Shown: one piece after another, positions 52,386-63,943 of the stretch | How positions within the stretch are numbered: position 1 is the stretch's first letter | Layout of the letters: each line of letters begins with the position of its first letter | Assembly: GCA_003118195.1 (NCBI GenBank) | Contig: BEXV01000002.1 | Location: forward strand, 357,786-421,785 | Origin: Hemicentrotus pulcherrimus | Lineage: Eukaryota; Echinodermata; Echinoidea; Camarodonta; Strongylocentrotidae | Length of the DNA: 64,000 nt | Direction of reading: 5' to 3' | Program-made: the position numbers and the translations under genes | The notes under the pieces: model-generated | What the model was told of the DNA's origin: nothing | Seen by the model: the letters and a program-made list of their open reading frames with translations, nothing else | Databases searched by the model: none

Positions 52386-54627
52386 ATCATTGCATGCTGT
52401 GCATGAAACTACAAAAGTACAAATTATTCAACTCCTTACACGATTGTGCTTTACATGGTCACCAGGTACCTAATTTGATGACAAATTCTGATTACATTCT
52501 GCTGTGGTGTCTTATGTGACAGACAGATTTTGTCAGTTTGGCATATTCTCAAATTGGCAGGAAATTGAATTTGCAGGAACCATGAACCCTAACAAACTTT
52601 CCCAATCTGGATGCCTTAAAAAACAAGAGAAAGATATTGCAAAACTCTTTGAAATTTTTCCCTACTTTTGAAAGGAAATTTTTTTGTATCATCAAAATGG
52701 TATGATTACATTGGATTTCCTTATTATTATGACACACACCTCGTTTGGACCTAAAATCAGTCTGTTTCTGTGGGGATATGTTCTAGCTTGTACAGTTAAA
52801 AAAATATCTTGACGGAGAGCGTCAAAAGAACAAAAATGTTTTTAAAAACTCCTCCAGGCAGATTTTTCTGTGTAACTTTGAAAATACTTCTGTATATCTT
52901 CGATTAATCATGTTCAGATTGCAACATCCATCATTGTTACATTCACAAACTTCAGTAAGTGATGGAGAAGCCTATTGTTATTGCCTCTGGTTGATTTTTT
53001 TTTAAAGTCCTTGTGATCATTTTTAAAGATGTAATGCATTCTCTATTATTACGCTAGTTAACCTCATTTTGTCAACCTTGCAACAAGATGTTATGCAGTG
53101 ATTAAATTAGCTAGTCAATTATTAATGAAGGGAGCATTTCCACCAATGTCATTTGGAGACATGTATTTAAACACTTGTTTGCTGCGTGAACTCAATTAGG
53201 TTAATGAGGTCACAGGTATAAATGTAATGGATAAAGAGTAGTGAGAAAATTAAAAATCATTACAAACCTAATGGGTGTTTTGGATAGTGTAAGAGTTTAC
53301 TGACAAATTAATCAACAACACATATTTTGGTTGTACAAGGTTATTTAGATTGGAAATTTTAAAAACTTTTTTTATATAGAGAAAAAAATTGAACAAAAGG
53401 TGTCTTTTCTTAATGGGTGCTTTTTGATACCGGGTATATGGAAAGTAGATTCAAACTTTTTCTGTTCACCTGGATTCATATTTAGTCTTTTGTCTAAATG
53501 TTAAATATATATTGTACTAATGTTTAACCAACATGTATTATAGTGTATTATAACCCATATCAGACATCTGAGCAGTGGTTTTACAAAATCATATTACACT
53601 CGTTTGTAATCCGAAAAGGGCTAATCAGGGATTAAGAGACCATATTTACCTTTCATGAAAGAGCCTATGGACTTTACGTGTTAAAAAAGCATGAAATATA
53701 AGACCATATTCACTGCGCCGTATTTTGTCATTTTCATTGTGCATCTATTATGCGTACGAGAACCTGCGCACTTTGAGCGCACTCTATTGTGACGTAATAA
53801 TCACACCATATTGGGTACACTGTATGCAGTGTATCAAAAATTTTGTCAAGTAGCTGGATGCACAGTGCTGGTTTGACAAAGTTTGTTCAGTTCTATGAGA
53901 TTGCTCTATTATTTACTCTAGATGTCTGATTTAGATAATAATAACAATATTGACTGGCTTAACTTTCAGGGCAATATGAGTCTAGTTTGGGAAATATTAT
54001 GTGGTATCTCTCTTAAGGCCAGTCCATATTATATAACTATACTACACATGGCTGGTATATAGGGTGAAGCATAAAATACTTGAAAAGGGAAGAACAATCA
54101 CGGTTTCTTGTAATTGTGTTATAGTCTAAATGAATAATAAATGATTTTTTTATACACTATGAATTATGTTTCCTGTATCTAATTTTAGAAGGTGATATCT
54201 TCTAAACTATGAGTAAGTCATTGAAGCACAGCAAATAGTTGTGTCAAGCATGCCAGACAATGAGAAAGAGAGAGATGGGTGTGAGAGAGAGGGGGGTGAG
54301 AGAGAGCATGGTAAAAAGAAAGCAAGATAGAGGGATAGTTGGGTGGGAACGAGTAAACGAAAGGGTGGGAAGTGAGGTATGTTTGTGTCTCTCTGTAAAA
54401 ATGAAGTTAATACGGATTTGAAAAATGTAGGTGGTGGAAAAGAGGGACAAAGTGAAAGTGAAAAAGAAATATACTAAAAACAGAGAGAGTGAGAGAGAAG
54501 GGGGTACAAGCTTTAAGAAGTGTGGCAATGATAGATAATACAGACAAGAGGGCTGGAATACAAGACACTTGAAACTAAAATACTTGACTAACAATTCATG
54601 ACTTAAATGTTATAGTATTTCAATGTT
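52386..54627. other. Intergenic DNA between the convergent DAZAP2 and CRPPA ends
   Basis: AT-rich, with a GA-rich patch at 54259-54308. No credible coding sequence on either strand. Confidence 0.45.
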
Positions 54628-57418
54628 TTTTATTCTACAACAAGAATAAATACAAAGTTCATGATTAGATATGGCAATACAAAACAAATGATTACTAGAA
54701 TTTGTATGAATACAAAGAATACAGAGACATGATTTTTGTTTATGTACATTAGATCACTGAAGCAAGGTTTTTGCCATCTTTGTATATAAATTAGTACCAC
54801 AAATGGGAATGCATTTGGATAAAGAAGTACCTTCTCCTGACATATTGCATGCTTGGAATTCTAGAAATTTTTACAATAAGAAAAACTATTAAAAAGATAA
54901 ATCAGACCAAAAGAATCCTTCATCGCGACATATCCAAAAGCTTATATACAAAAGGAAGGGTAAAAATTAGAATTATTCCAAAGATAATAATATAATACTG
55001 GATGGCATTGAGTGGGATACAGGAATATATTGCTCGAGCTATGACAATATTGGACGAGTCAAAGACGAGTCTAATATTGTCTAAGCCAGAACGATATTTT
55101 CTTGTATGACACAAAAACAAAGCCATACAATATTATTCTGACTAGCGAAATAACAAAATGTTGATTTACCTCAGTAAATATGGCTTTGGCCCGAATTCAC
55201 AAAGGAGGCTTAACTTAACCCATGGTTTAAACCCTCATTTACATAACCCATTGTTAAATAATAAGCGCATAATAAGTGTACCCTGCCTTGCCTGCGTCTA
55301 ATATTGGACCTCTGACTCTGTCACACTGATTTCGATAGTTGAAGTTCCTGAATGACTGAGCAATACAAAAACAATATTAGTCAGTCGTCCTGGTACGGCG
55401 CTAAAGATATTGACTACACCCGATTTATTGTACCACTTGGAAGCCTTATATAAATAATAATTTGGCATATTGAGTCTATTAACCCTTTTTTTTGGATGGC
55501 CAGAGAGCATGTAATTCCAAATAACTTAAATGATCCTTCTTTAGCAATCCAACAGTCTTCCCTTATCTTTATTTCATGTTAGTGAATTTTTGTTGAAAAT
55601 AACTTGATAACTAATCCAAACATAAATTGTCAGTAACAAGTAAATGCTAAAACCAATGCTGAACCAATAACAGTAGCTAATTCACCACACAGATGTATAT
55701 CAATTTCATACAAAATGTTAAATCCACTAAAATCAATGTTTATAATACTACCCATAGTACTGATCTACAATTCAGATCTTCTGATGATATACCTCTATGG
55801 TAGATTTAACCCTGATTAAACACAGTATTCCCCTGGAACAAAACAAGTACTTGCTATAAATACCTGGAATAAAATAGAAGCATACCACAAGAAATATACA
55901 GTATTTATATGCAATATGAATACAAATACAAGCTGGCACCCAATACAACACACAGTTAACAACTACATTATTCAAACCCCTTGTAAATTTGATGTTTTTG
56001 TGTTTTTCGTAACACATGAATGAAAGATTGACTGGTTGAATTGTTAAATTATTATAATTGTTTAACATTGTTGCTAACATGGAAAATTAAAACACCAAAG
56101 TCTTTGGAATACCATCTCTGATGATAAACCTAAAGACTTTTGTAAAATACTTGTAGATGTAAGATTTAATAGGTCACATTCTCAAAAAAAACATAAATCA
56201 GTACAAATCAATTTTTCACATACCGGTACTCAAAAAAAAGATATATCGGGACAAATCAATTTTTCACATACTATACTATATTTTAAAAATTACAAAACTT
56301 GGTAAAGGTATGAATAATTCAGTTGTCAACTGTATCAGAGTCAAACTGCAACAAAATGTCTATCTCCACCAATGCACTGTATGACAGAAGTTTTCTGCAA
56401 ATTGCTAGTCATACTACATGTATAATCGTCTGAATGTTAAGAGAATGTAGCATTTCCAAGAATAGGGCACTGAATTGAAAGGGAAACTAATGAAGAGTCT
56501 CAATACTTTACTATGGAAATATGAGCTCTTTCAATTTTCATGTGATGCTATCAATAACATCATACAGGATTAAAAAAAAAAAAAAATCTAATTTCTCATA
56601 TTACAAATAATTCTCTACAGCATATCCTCTGAGTTTTGAGCACTTCCAAGTCTTTTTTACACTTAATCCAAAACCCTGTATTTCTAGCACATACTATGCA
56701 ATCAACTTTTGGCAAGACAAAATTAATGAACATTAATCATTCATTCCGTGTATATACAAGTAGAAAAATAGCACCATATATTCAGGACTTCAATCATGAC
56801 AAGTGACCATAAAAATAAGTTTTTACTGCATAAATTCTTAACATGAATGATGGAGCCAAGAAGAATTCTCCATTACTGTTGTTAAAGCACATTAAATAAA
56901 TTTATCCATCTTCAATATCTGCGTCACAATACGACATACTGGTATTCAATTTATCATTTCTTTTTAAACGAAGAGTGATACAATCGTAATGTCCAAGTAA
57001 GAGGATTATATGATCACATTAAGGGCAATATACAAAACTAATATCATGCTTAAATTAACCATTCTATATAACTTTTAATATTTATCCCAAATTTCAAAAA
57101 TCACCTTTATCATTAAGAGCAAAAGTTCTGGGATTTGAGAAAGATAATTATGCTCTTTTAAAGCCCACTGTTACAGCAAGTGCTTCTTTGCATGATAGAT
57201 TCCCAATGATAATGTATGTTGTCATCAAAATGATGCGTTACCAGAAGATTATCTCCAATGTACATTAAAAACATAATGTTTCAACCAAACGATTGATATT
57301 GCAGATGATACTTGTACCATCGTAGGTGACAGAATATTACATATTAAATAATTCCATATAACAATAACTACTTGCAGCGATGGAAGGTTGTGATGGATAG
57401 GATATCGCTATAGCAATG
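54628..57418 (-). other. Region downstream of CRPPA: possible 3'UTR and the gap between convergent genes
   Basis: No further coding sequence is seen after the CRPPA stop. Candidate poly(A) signals on the - strand are ATTAAA at 57074-57079, AATAAA near 55567, and AATAAA at 54628-54633. Which one is used cannot be told from sequence alone. The stretch is AT-rich and otherwise without recognisable features apart from a short near-duplicate near 56190 and 56245 (words like AAATCAATTTTTCACATAC). Confidence 0.35.
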
Positions 57419-60400
57419 TTATACTATGAATGTTTGACCAGACATTAGCTCATCTTGTCTTACTACCAGGGTGGCTGTAAGTTCACAAGCTCTTTCCATC
57501 CTCTCTTTCTCAACTGGTGAACCCTAAACATTGGAAGAATAAATAAGGAACAAAGGATTACATTACCATAAAAACTTGTAAACAGAAGAAGAAATAATAC
57601 CAGCTGACAAAACAGAGAAAAAAATAATACTTTCAGAAATTATAAACTTTTTTAAATGCGGCACAATCATTTATGAAAATGTCAGTACTGGCTAAAATAA
57701 AACAATTATTCCTTCTTTGTCTAAGGAAGCCAAACTTATCAAGAAATCTTTTACCAATCATATGCTGCCTAATCAATAAAGCACTTGTCTCCCAGTGCTC
57801 AAAACACTAAATCCTTCTCCCTTGAAGCCGTAAAGCTCTGGAACAAATCTACCTCAAGTAAGTTTATAATACCTGATTTAAGCCACAATTCTTCACACCA
57901 CTCTTATCAAACCCAAAGTTAAACTTCCATTTATAGATCCCAGCGCACCATTCAGAAGTAATGAACACAAGGTACAAATATATACATTAACAAATGGAAA
58001 TACAAGTACCTTTGTTTCTAAGATGACACAGTAGACACAAATATCCCTGCATCTCTCGTCTAATCTAAGCTCTCTGAATTTGGTCATGAGATCATCTCTC
58101 ACCATCCTCTCTTCTGTTGGCATGGTAACAAGTAGACTGAGAGAGCCTTTGAGGGGATGGAGTTCTTTTTTTAATCTCTCAAGGACAGCTGCTACATCTA
58201 ACAAGCAATGATCAGCGGGAGGAGCATCCTTTAACGACAAGCACACAAATATATAATAACATTATACCTTTTTCCATTTTGGGGGTAAAGCGCATATCAC
58301 ATTAGCATATATCGCCTCTATGCACTCCCAAGAGAGCAACCCTAGCACTCAGTGTATTCAAAACGTAATTCCTACCAGGTATTCATTTACAAAGCCTGGG
58401 TCAAGAGTAGTGATTGTAGCTTAATGTTTTGCAAATAGACATGAGGTAATGCTGCAGCAGGGATTCAAACCCTTTACCTTGTGTTTCACAGTCCAGAGAC
58501 TTATCCACTAGACTTCAACACCTATTTTTCACACCTATTTTCCCTAAAGAGTTTATGTCTGCTATCAACTACATTAAATTGTTCAAATCATTGTAAATAA
58601 AAAGATAATATGTACTTCTTTTTATTAAAACATTTATATCACACAGTTTAGCATACTCAATAATACCAACTGAAAATGAGACATTTTTGAGGTTGCCTTA
58701 AATTCTAAAAATTAGGTAGTTAGATAAAGCAGATACTTAAAGATAAAGTTGAATTCTGGTCACGAGATTGCATTGTGAAAGAAACTGTGTGGAATCGATC
58801 AGAAAAGGTTGATCATGTAGCATATACGTATTGATGTGTACTGCAAGGTTCTGGAGTCATCAAAATAATAAGAAATTTGGCCCAGTCTTGATAAAGTTAC
58901 AAGCATTGTACACAGAAATATATATATATGGGGCTACACAAACATGTGGCATAAAAATCCGGCATTATTTTGAAGCTGATACTTGTCATATTTAGAATAT
59001 GAAGGCATGATTTGAAGAGCCATGCTTTCAAGGGGACATTTTTGTTGGCTGATGTTCTTCCACACTTCCATGATAACAATGATAATGCTCACAATTATTT
59101 CTTACCTCTCCCCAGAACTCAACCTTCTCTTTTAAGTGAAACAAGTATTGCAATAAAGACTTGAGGGACACTCACCGCAATGAAAATGACAGCATTTACA
59201 CCAGATGGAAGAGTTGTAAGAGATGAGCATTTTGAAGAGACAGTCAATCTCTTTTTCTTTACTTGCTCTTCCAGTACACTAACAATCTCATTTCTTGTCT
59301 GGTCTGAAAGGATAGACACCCTTGCAAGTCTCTCTGGAAGAAAATTGTAACAGCAAAATTAACTTATGAAACTAAACATGGGTCAAGTTACCATTACTTC
59401 CAGAAGTATTAACAATGAGTTCTTTTAAAGGGTAAGAATATATTGAGAGCAGAGCCTGAAAAATGCATTTGGTTTCAGAACATTCATGATAATTCACAAC
59501 ATGTCAATCAAGTGTAATTCTTGTCATTCAAGGATATCGTAAAAAGTATATATATTCTAAAACTGTAGCATAAAAGAACATCCTTACCCCTTGCAAACTG
59601 TTCAGCAGCACATATATCCCTTCTGTATGTGACCTTTAAATGGACAAGAAACATTCATAGCCTAATATATCAAAAAATGCAAAACACAGGACAAATAACT
59701 TTAAAAGGAAAATTAAAAGACAAAGCTAGTATGAAGTATAAAGATTTATTCAACCTACCAAAATACATGGTTACGGTTACTGCACTAAAGGGTACCTGTA
59801 CACAATGTCAGAAATGTGTCTTTGATGTGGTGAATAAAATAACTTTTACCTCATTTGCCTCACTTTTTTTAAAGATAGTAAGTTCTTAAGTTCATTCAGT
59901 TACTACAACAATAAAAGTATGAAACTGTACAAATTACTTAACAGGTAAACAACTGTAACAACTCAAAATACAAGCAAAACATGTTTACCCACAAATCTGT
60001 CTAAATTTCTTGGGGCTCAGATTATCTGACTGTTAAAATTTAAGGAAGAATCAATCACTGATGTAAAATTCAATTGAATTATATTTATGGAAATTATTAT
60101 TCACTTGGGTAACTTTCTAAACTCCCCCATTCCCTTCTCTCTTCATTTTTGTCCTTCTCACCTTCCAAACTTCATCTTTTGTCTCTAAGAGTTTTGCCCT
60201 TACACCTGCATATTCCAGCGCTAGATGAAGAACCTCTGTGCCATGATCCAGGTCATGCTTGGAGATCTGTCGAGAATGGGTTGATTAAATTCCATCAATA
60301 TCAAAATGCATATGGTGGCTTCATTTCGCATTCAAGCTTCATAATTATTCTAAACAAGGATGTACTGTTAAAATCTTATTGCCAGTTTTATAACTTTCTA

Positions 60401-63400
60401 GGAATATATTATATTCTTAAGAACAACATTATCGTATGCAGAGATGTAAAAGTAGCTGAAAAACTTGAGGAATATACTGTAATTTTTGGTAATGTTACAA
60501 TTTGTTTGATTTGTTGTGGGCATGGGCACCTTTACACAATGCTGTCATCAGTACAGGTTTGCTGACATCCCACTGTTAATTGTAATGTATGTACATGATT
60601 CAATGGGATGTTGGTACACTTGTCTTTATGAGGACTTAGTGAAACAATGCCTGTTGTCCATCTAATCAGTGCCTCAAAGATATAAGGCCATTAAAAAAAA
60701 TATACATGTTTAGCGTCCCCGCCCGCTTCCATTTTAGGGGCCGCCTGCTATTTTTTTTTTTCTTTTTTTTAAAATAATTTTTTCTATAATTTTTCTTTTT
60801 TTTCATTTTTTTTTTTCAAAAGAAAAAAAACATGAAAAACACTGCTAAAATGGCTCTATTTCTAATTTTAAAAAAAAAAAAATTTGTCGGCGGCCATCTT
60901 GAAAAAAAAAATAGCACCGACTGTCAGGGAAAATGTACCGAGCGGTCATTTTGAAATAAAAAATAAAAAATAAAAAGGGCCTCCTCCTTCCTATTTCTCA
61001 AAAAAACAGGACGCTAAACATGTTGTTTTTTTTATTTGGCCTAATGACACAAGACAAAATATTTACCTTGTCATATGCTGTTACTATAGTTTGAAATGAG
61101 AAGGCCTGAGGAGTGTGACTGTTGCAATGTTTGGATCGGACCAAGGAATAATCCAGAATGCCATCTTCTTAGGTTGCTAGCGTTGTTGAAACCAAAGGAC
61201 ATACTACCCCTGCAGCCTGAATAAAACAAACAGGAAAGCAAAAGGAAGGTCAAGTCATTATTGAGAGTTATAGGCCACCTTGTTTGATATATCAATGGGG
61301 AATCAGTATTAAAAGGTAAACCCAACTTTTGTTAATTTTACACCAAAAAAATATGAATACATCAATAGAATTTATATCTATTTTATCTATAATAACAAAT
61401 TCCCATTTTACCCATTTAAATTTTTGGTGGTAAACCACCCGAGATGACAATATCTTTTGATATTTCTATTGATATGTTTTTGCATCAACTTTAGCTGATT
61501 TTCTATCACTTTCACATCTTGAAAGTGAGGAAGGAAGAGCGTATGCATGAGAGATAGAGAGACAAGAGAGGGAATGTGGTAGTAGATATAGGACGACAGA
61601 GACAAAAGAGGAAGATACAGAAAAACAACAAGAGAAGGAAAAAGTGAAATCGGAAATACTAAAATAACAAACCCCTTGCTTGTGAGCAGCCTCAGCAATT
61701 CTTTGTAGAGTTTCCTCAGCTACAAACGGTCTTACAGCATCATGGACAATGACAATCACATCACTGGCATTGCATCTTGCATTCTGGACCCTCTCTCGGA
61801 CATACTGCACACAGATCCTGATAGACTGGTGACGAGTTTGCCCTCCCACAACAAGGTGCACATTTTGTATGCGGTACAACTTAATGAGATCCTGTAGATA
61901 TGGTAACCAGTCTTCAGAAACCGCTACCACTGTTTCAGCAATCCATGGCCTGATTGAGGAGAATGGTAAAACCAAATTACCCATTTAGAAAAAAAATCAT
62001 ATCGTTAAACTCAATACCTAGATCTAGACCCTATATGTATTATTACTTGCGTGCCACAAATTTTAATATTTCTTTTTAAGTTGTAAACATTAGAGTAGAC
62101 TAGTCTATGCCCATTTACTGAAGGCAAAGTCCATTCCAAAAATAACTTGCTTTCAATAAATGAAGAAAAACAAGAGAAACATAACCAAAACAAAATTGAA
62201 TAAAATCGGATACTTGGTACATGTAAGGAAGTTATGAAGTATGAAGAACTACAGGTATGAATTTTATAGAAAATCACTACACAATTCCCAATTCGGTTAT
62301 CAGTTTGTGACATCATTGCCTATCTATTTATCAATTGCTTTGTATATTTTTATCCCATTAATTTCCCTTTTTATCACCCAAAACTTAATTTCTCCATGCC
62401 TTTGCCCAGGTTTATAAGATTTGTATAATAATATTACATGCAATGCATGACAATTCACAACATCTTTGATGAACTTTGAAGAATTGATACTGTTTTCTGG
62501 ATATTTTCATAATCATTGATTTTTATATGAATAGTTGATCAAAATAACATTTTTCATGATTTATCTGAAAAAAAAATTACTTGATATTAGTGGATCCACT
62601 CAGAAACATATTATTACTTGCAATAAAACTATATTCAGAGACAGGCCGAGTTTGAGCAAAACAAACATTTTCATACGACCTCCCCCGATGCAGTTCCCCA
62701 AAGTGGACAGTCCTGGTTACGTGTTAGTGATAGTTTGTTACAGGTTAGTGAGAAGTTACGCAATGCAGTTTGTGTTTGACTCCCAATCTCATCGAGCACA
62801 AAAGTTTAAGCGCCTTGAAGAGAATATGTACTAGGGTCTAGTTTGATGTTTTACAATGATTTCCATCATTATTTATTTTCATAGAAATAGATCTAGAATA
62901 AGAATTGAGGGCAAACTTTTTTGCCAGGATTCTGATGAAATTCACTAAGTTGATCCACCCCAGACTTGGCCCCTGCTCGTAAACAAGGCAAAGGTTACCA
63001 TCTGTGTATGGGGAAGGTTGACAAATATGTCAGGCTCATTAAAGAATTCAGTACGGTTATTTCTGTCTAGCTAGATCTACTCAGAGTCTGATTTCATGCT
63101 CCCTTCCTTCCGCCTGCGCCCTCAGTCTGATTTAACTAGATTTTAACGACAAGGCCAGGGCACAGAAGAAAATAACGCGGCCGCGGCCCGGGCACACGAG
63201 CATAGAGAGCGGTAACACCTCCGGTCAACGCAGAGCTACGGGGTGATGACAATGCTGTGGCTGGTAGCGTTAGAACTTTGATAACAAACATAAACAATGT
63301 TTAAAAGTCAATTAATGAAATGTTGCTTTACCTCTGAAAATTCCAGAGACTGTGAAGGATAAGTGGATATCCAGCAATTTCACAAAACTGTTTAGGTGTT

Positions 63401-63489
63401 TTAAGGCCAGTTCGTTCACCTGTACCTGCGGCAGGAAGAATAGCAAAGACCCTTTTCTTCTTAGAGAGTAGATCTATTGTCTCATTCAT
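57419..63489 (-). CDS. CRPPA: CRPPA/ISPD orthologue (CDP-ribitol pyrophosphorylase), eight exons, interrupted by one in-frame stop
   Basis: Exons in transcript order are 63489-63332, 61949-61673, 61216-61067, 60266-60162, 59633-59588, 59333-59176, 58228-58010 and 57523-57419 (TAA). All junctions are GT-AG and in phase, giving 405 codons. The first in-frame ATG is at 63489, with an in-frame TAG eight codons upstream of it. Residues 19-35 form the IspD nucleotide-binding loop (L-P-A-A-G-T-G-E-R ... P-K-Q-F). G-G-Q-T-R-H-Q-S lies at 88-95, V-H-D-A-V-R-P-F at 121-128 and D-L-D-H-G-T-E at 200-206. The C-terminal part (about 247-405) matches the reductase-like domain of animal ISPD. The human protein is 451 residues, with a longer N-terminus. 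In the family the enzyme joins CTP and ribitol-5-phosphate into cytosolic CDP-ribitol, the donor used by FKTN and FKRP on alpha-dystroglycan. Oddities are a TAA at codon 161 and Thr27 where Met is usual. Confidence 0.92.
58262..58530 (-). mobile_element. tRNA-derived SINE in CRPPA intron 6
   Basis: The head at about 58530-58440 reads GTCTAGTGGATAAGTCTC (A box) and AAGGGTTTGAATCCCTGC (B box). The body includes TAAATGAATACCTGGTAGG and a GATATGCGCTTTA segment typical of tRNA-SINE tails of marine invertebrates (recalled, not searched). It has the same orientation as CRPPA. Boundaries are approximate. Confidence 0.65.
58737..59135 (+). mobile_element. TTAA-flanked miniature element, family B, in CRPPA intron 6
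   Basis: It is bounded by TTAA on both sides. The left terminus AGATAAAGTTGAATTCTGG is mirrored by CCAGAACTCAACCTTCTCTT on the right. It is about 399 bases long and alignable over its full length with the copy at 40025-40422 (shared blocks include GTTGATCATGTAGCAT, TACTGCAAGGTTCTGG and ATATTTAGAATATGAAGGC). It has no coding capacity. The TTAA target suggests mobilisation by a piggyBac- or Kolobok-type transposase; that assignment is inference. It ends about 40 bases from the donor site of exon 6. Confidence 0.7.
60704..61022. mobile_element. Miniature inverted-repeat element in CRPPA intron 3
   Basis: The left end ACATGTTTAGCGTCC is matched by the inverted right end GGACGCTAAACATGT, giving about 15-base terminal inverted repeats around roughly 320 bases. 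The interior is extraordinarily homopolymeric: long T runs on the left and long A runs on the right, so the arms can pair further. It has no coding capacity. The right end lies about 43 bases from the splice donor of the exon that carries the premature stop. The family is unknown to me; a non-autonomous DNA transposon is the best reading. Confidence 0.65.
61067..61216 (-). CDS. CRPPA: CRPPA exon 3, carrying a premature TAA at 61169-61171
   Basis: The exon is 50 codons, starts after TTATTCAG and ends at AAG before GTAAAT. It opens A-A-G-V-V-C-P-L-V-S-T-T and, after the interruption, continues E-D-G-I-L-D-Y-S and T-P-Q-A-F-S-F, all matching the vertebrate exon (G-A-I-R-P-L-V-S-T-V-V, then D-G-C-L-D-Y-S, then M-P-Q-A-F). 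The stop codon falls in a less conserved linker between these blocks, where an ordinary residue is expected. The reading frame on both sides is intact, so this is a single-codon change and not a frameshift. It may be a base error, an allele, or a true null copy. Confidence 0.85.
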
Positions 63490-63660
63490 AGTTGGTGTCT
63501 CGCTTCTCACCTAGCTACCAACGCCAGCTATATAGCGGAGCAGTTAACCGACCGCGCTCGCTCCCTATCGGTGCGGTACATCACACCAACATACGTACGA
63601 TGCTCCAGCACGCGCCATGCAGATCAAGTAGCGGTGTAGCGCGCGTTATTTAAGTGCAAG
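63490..63660 (-). promoter_or_regulatory. CpG-rich region upstream of CRPPA, likely promoter/5'UTR
   Basis: Immediately upstream of the CRPPA start the base composition changes sharply to CpG-rich DNA (repeated CGCG, GCGCGC and CCGACCGCGC words) in an otherwise AT-rich window. No clear TATA box is seen at a fixed distance. A CpG-dense 5' end fits a housekeeping-type start region, but the transcription start is not determined. An in-frame TAG closes the reading frame shortly upstream of the ATG. Confidence 0.4.
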
Positions 63661-63943
63661 CTAAATCAAGGAGCTCGTCCTACATAATAAGAGAGAACTA
63701 GTTGCCAATTTGACAAATAGTCATTCAGTGATAATCAAGTAAAAATCGTATATTCTTCTTAGCTCTCAGTAATCTTAAAAGGGCGTATCATGAAGATACA
63801 CGAACTATTGAAAGCAGCTAACTTTTTTGTTTGCAAGAGATTAGCCTCATTGATAAAAACAATCATTTTGTTTTTTCCATTCATTCTGACCGCTATACTG
63901 GCAAGTCAGCCCCTCAGCCCCCCTACTTCATAACTTCTACTTC

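Noticed and set aside
63175..63245. Cloning-adapter contamination (GCGGCCGCGGCCCGGG)
   Set aside because: It lies in continuous CpG-rich DNA with no vector sequence next to it, so natural sequence is more likely.
63487..63510. Upstream GTG start for CRPPA, seven codons before the ATG
   Set aside because: Animal genes start at ATG; the first in-frame ATG is at 63489 and a TAG lies directly before the GTG.
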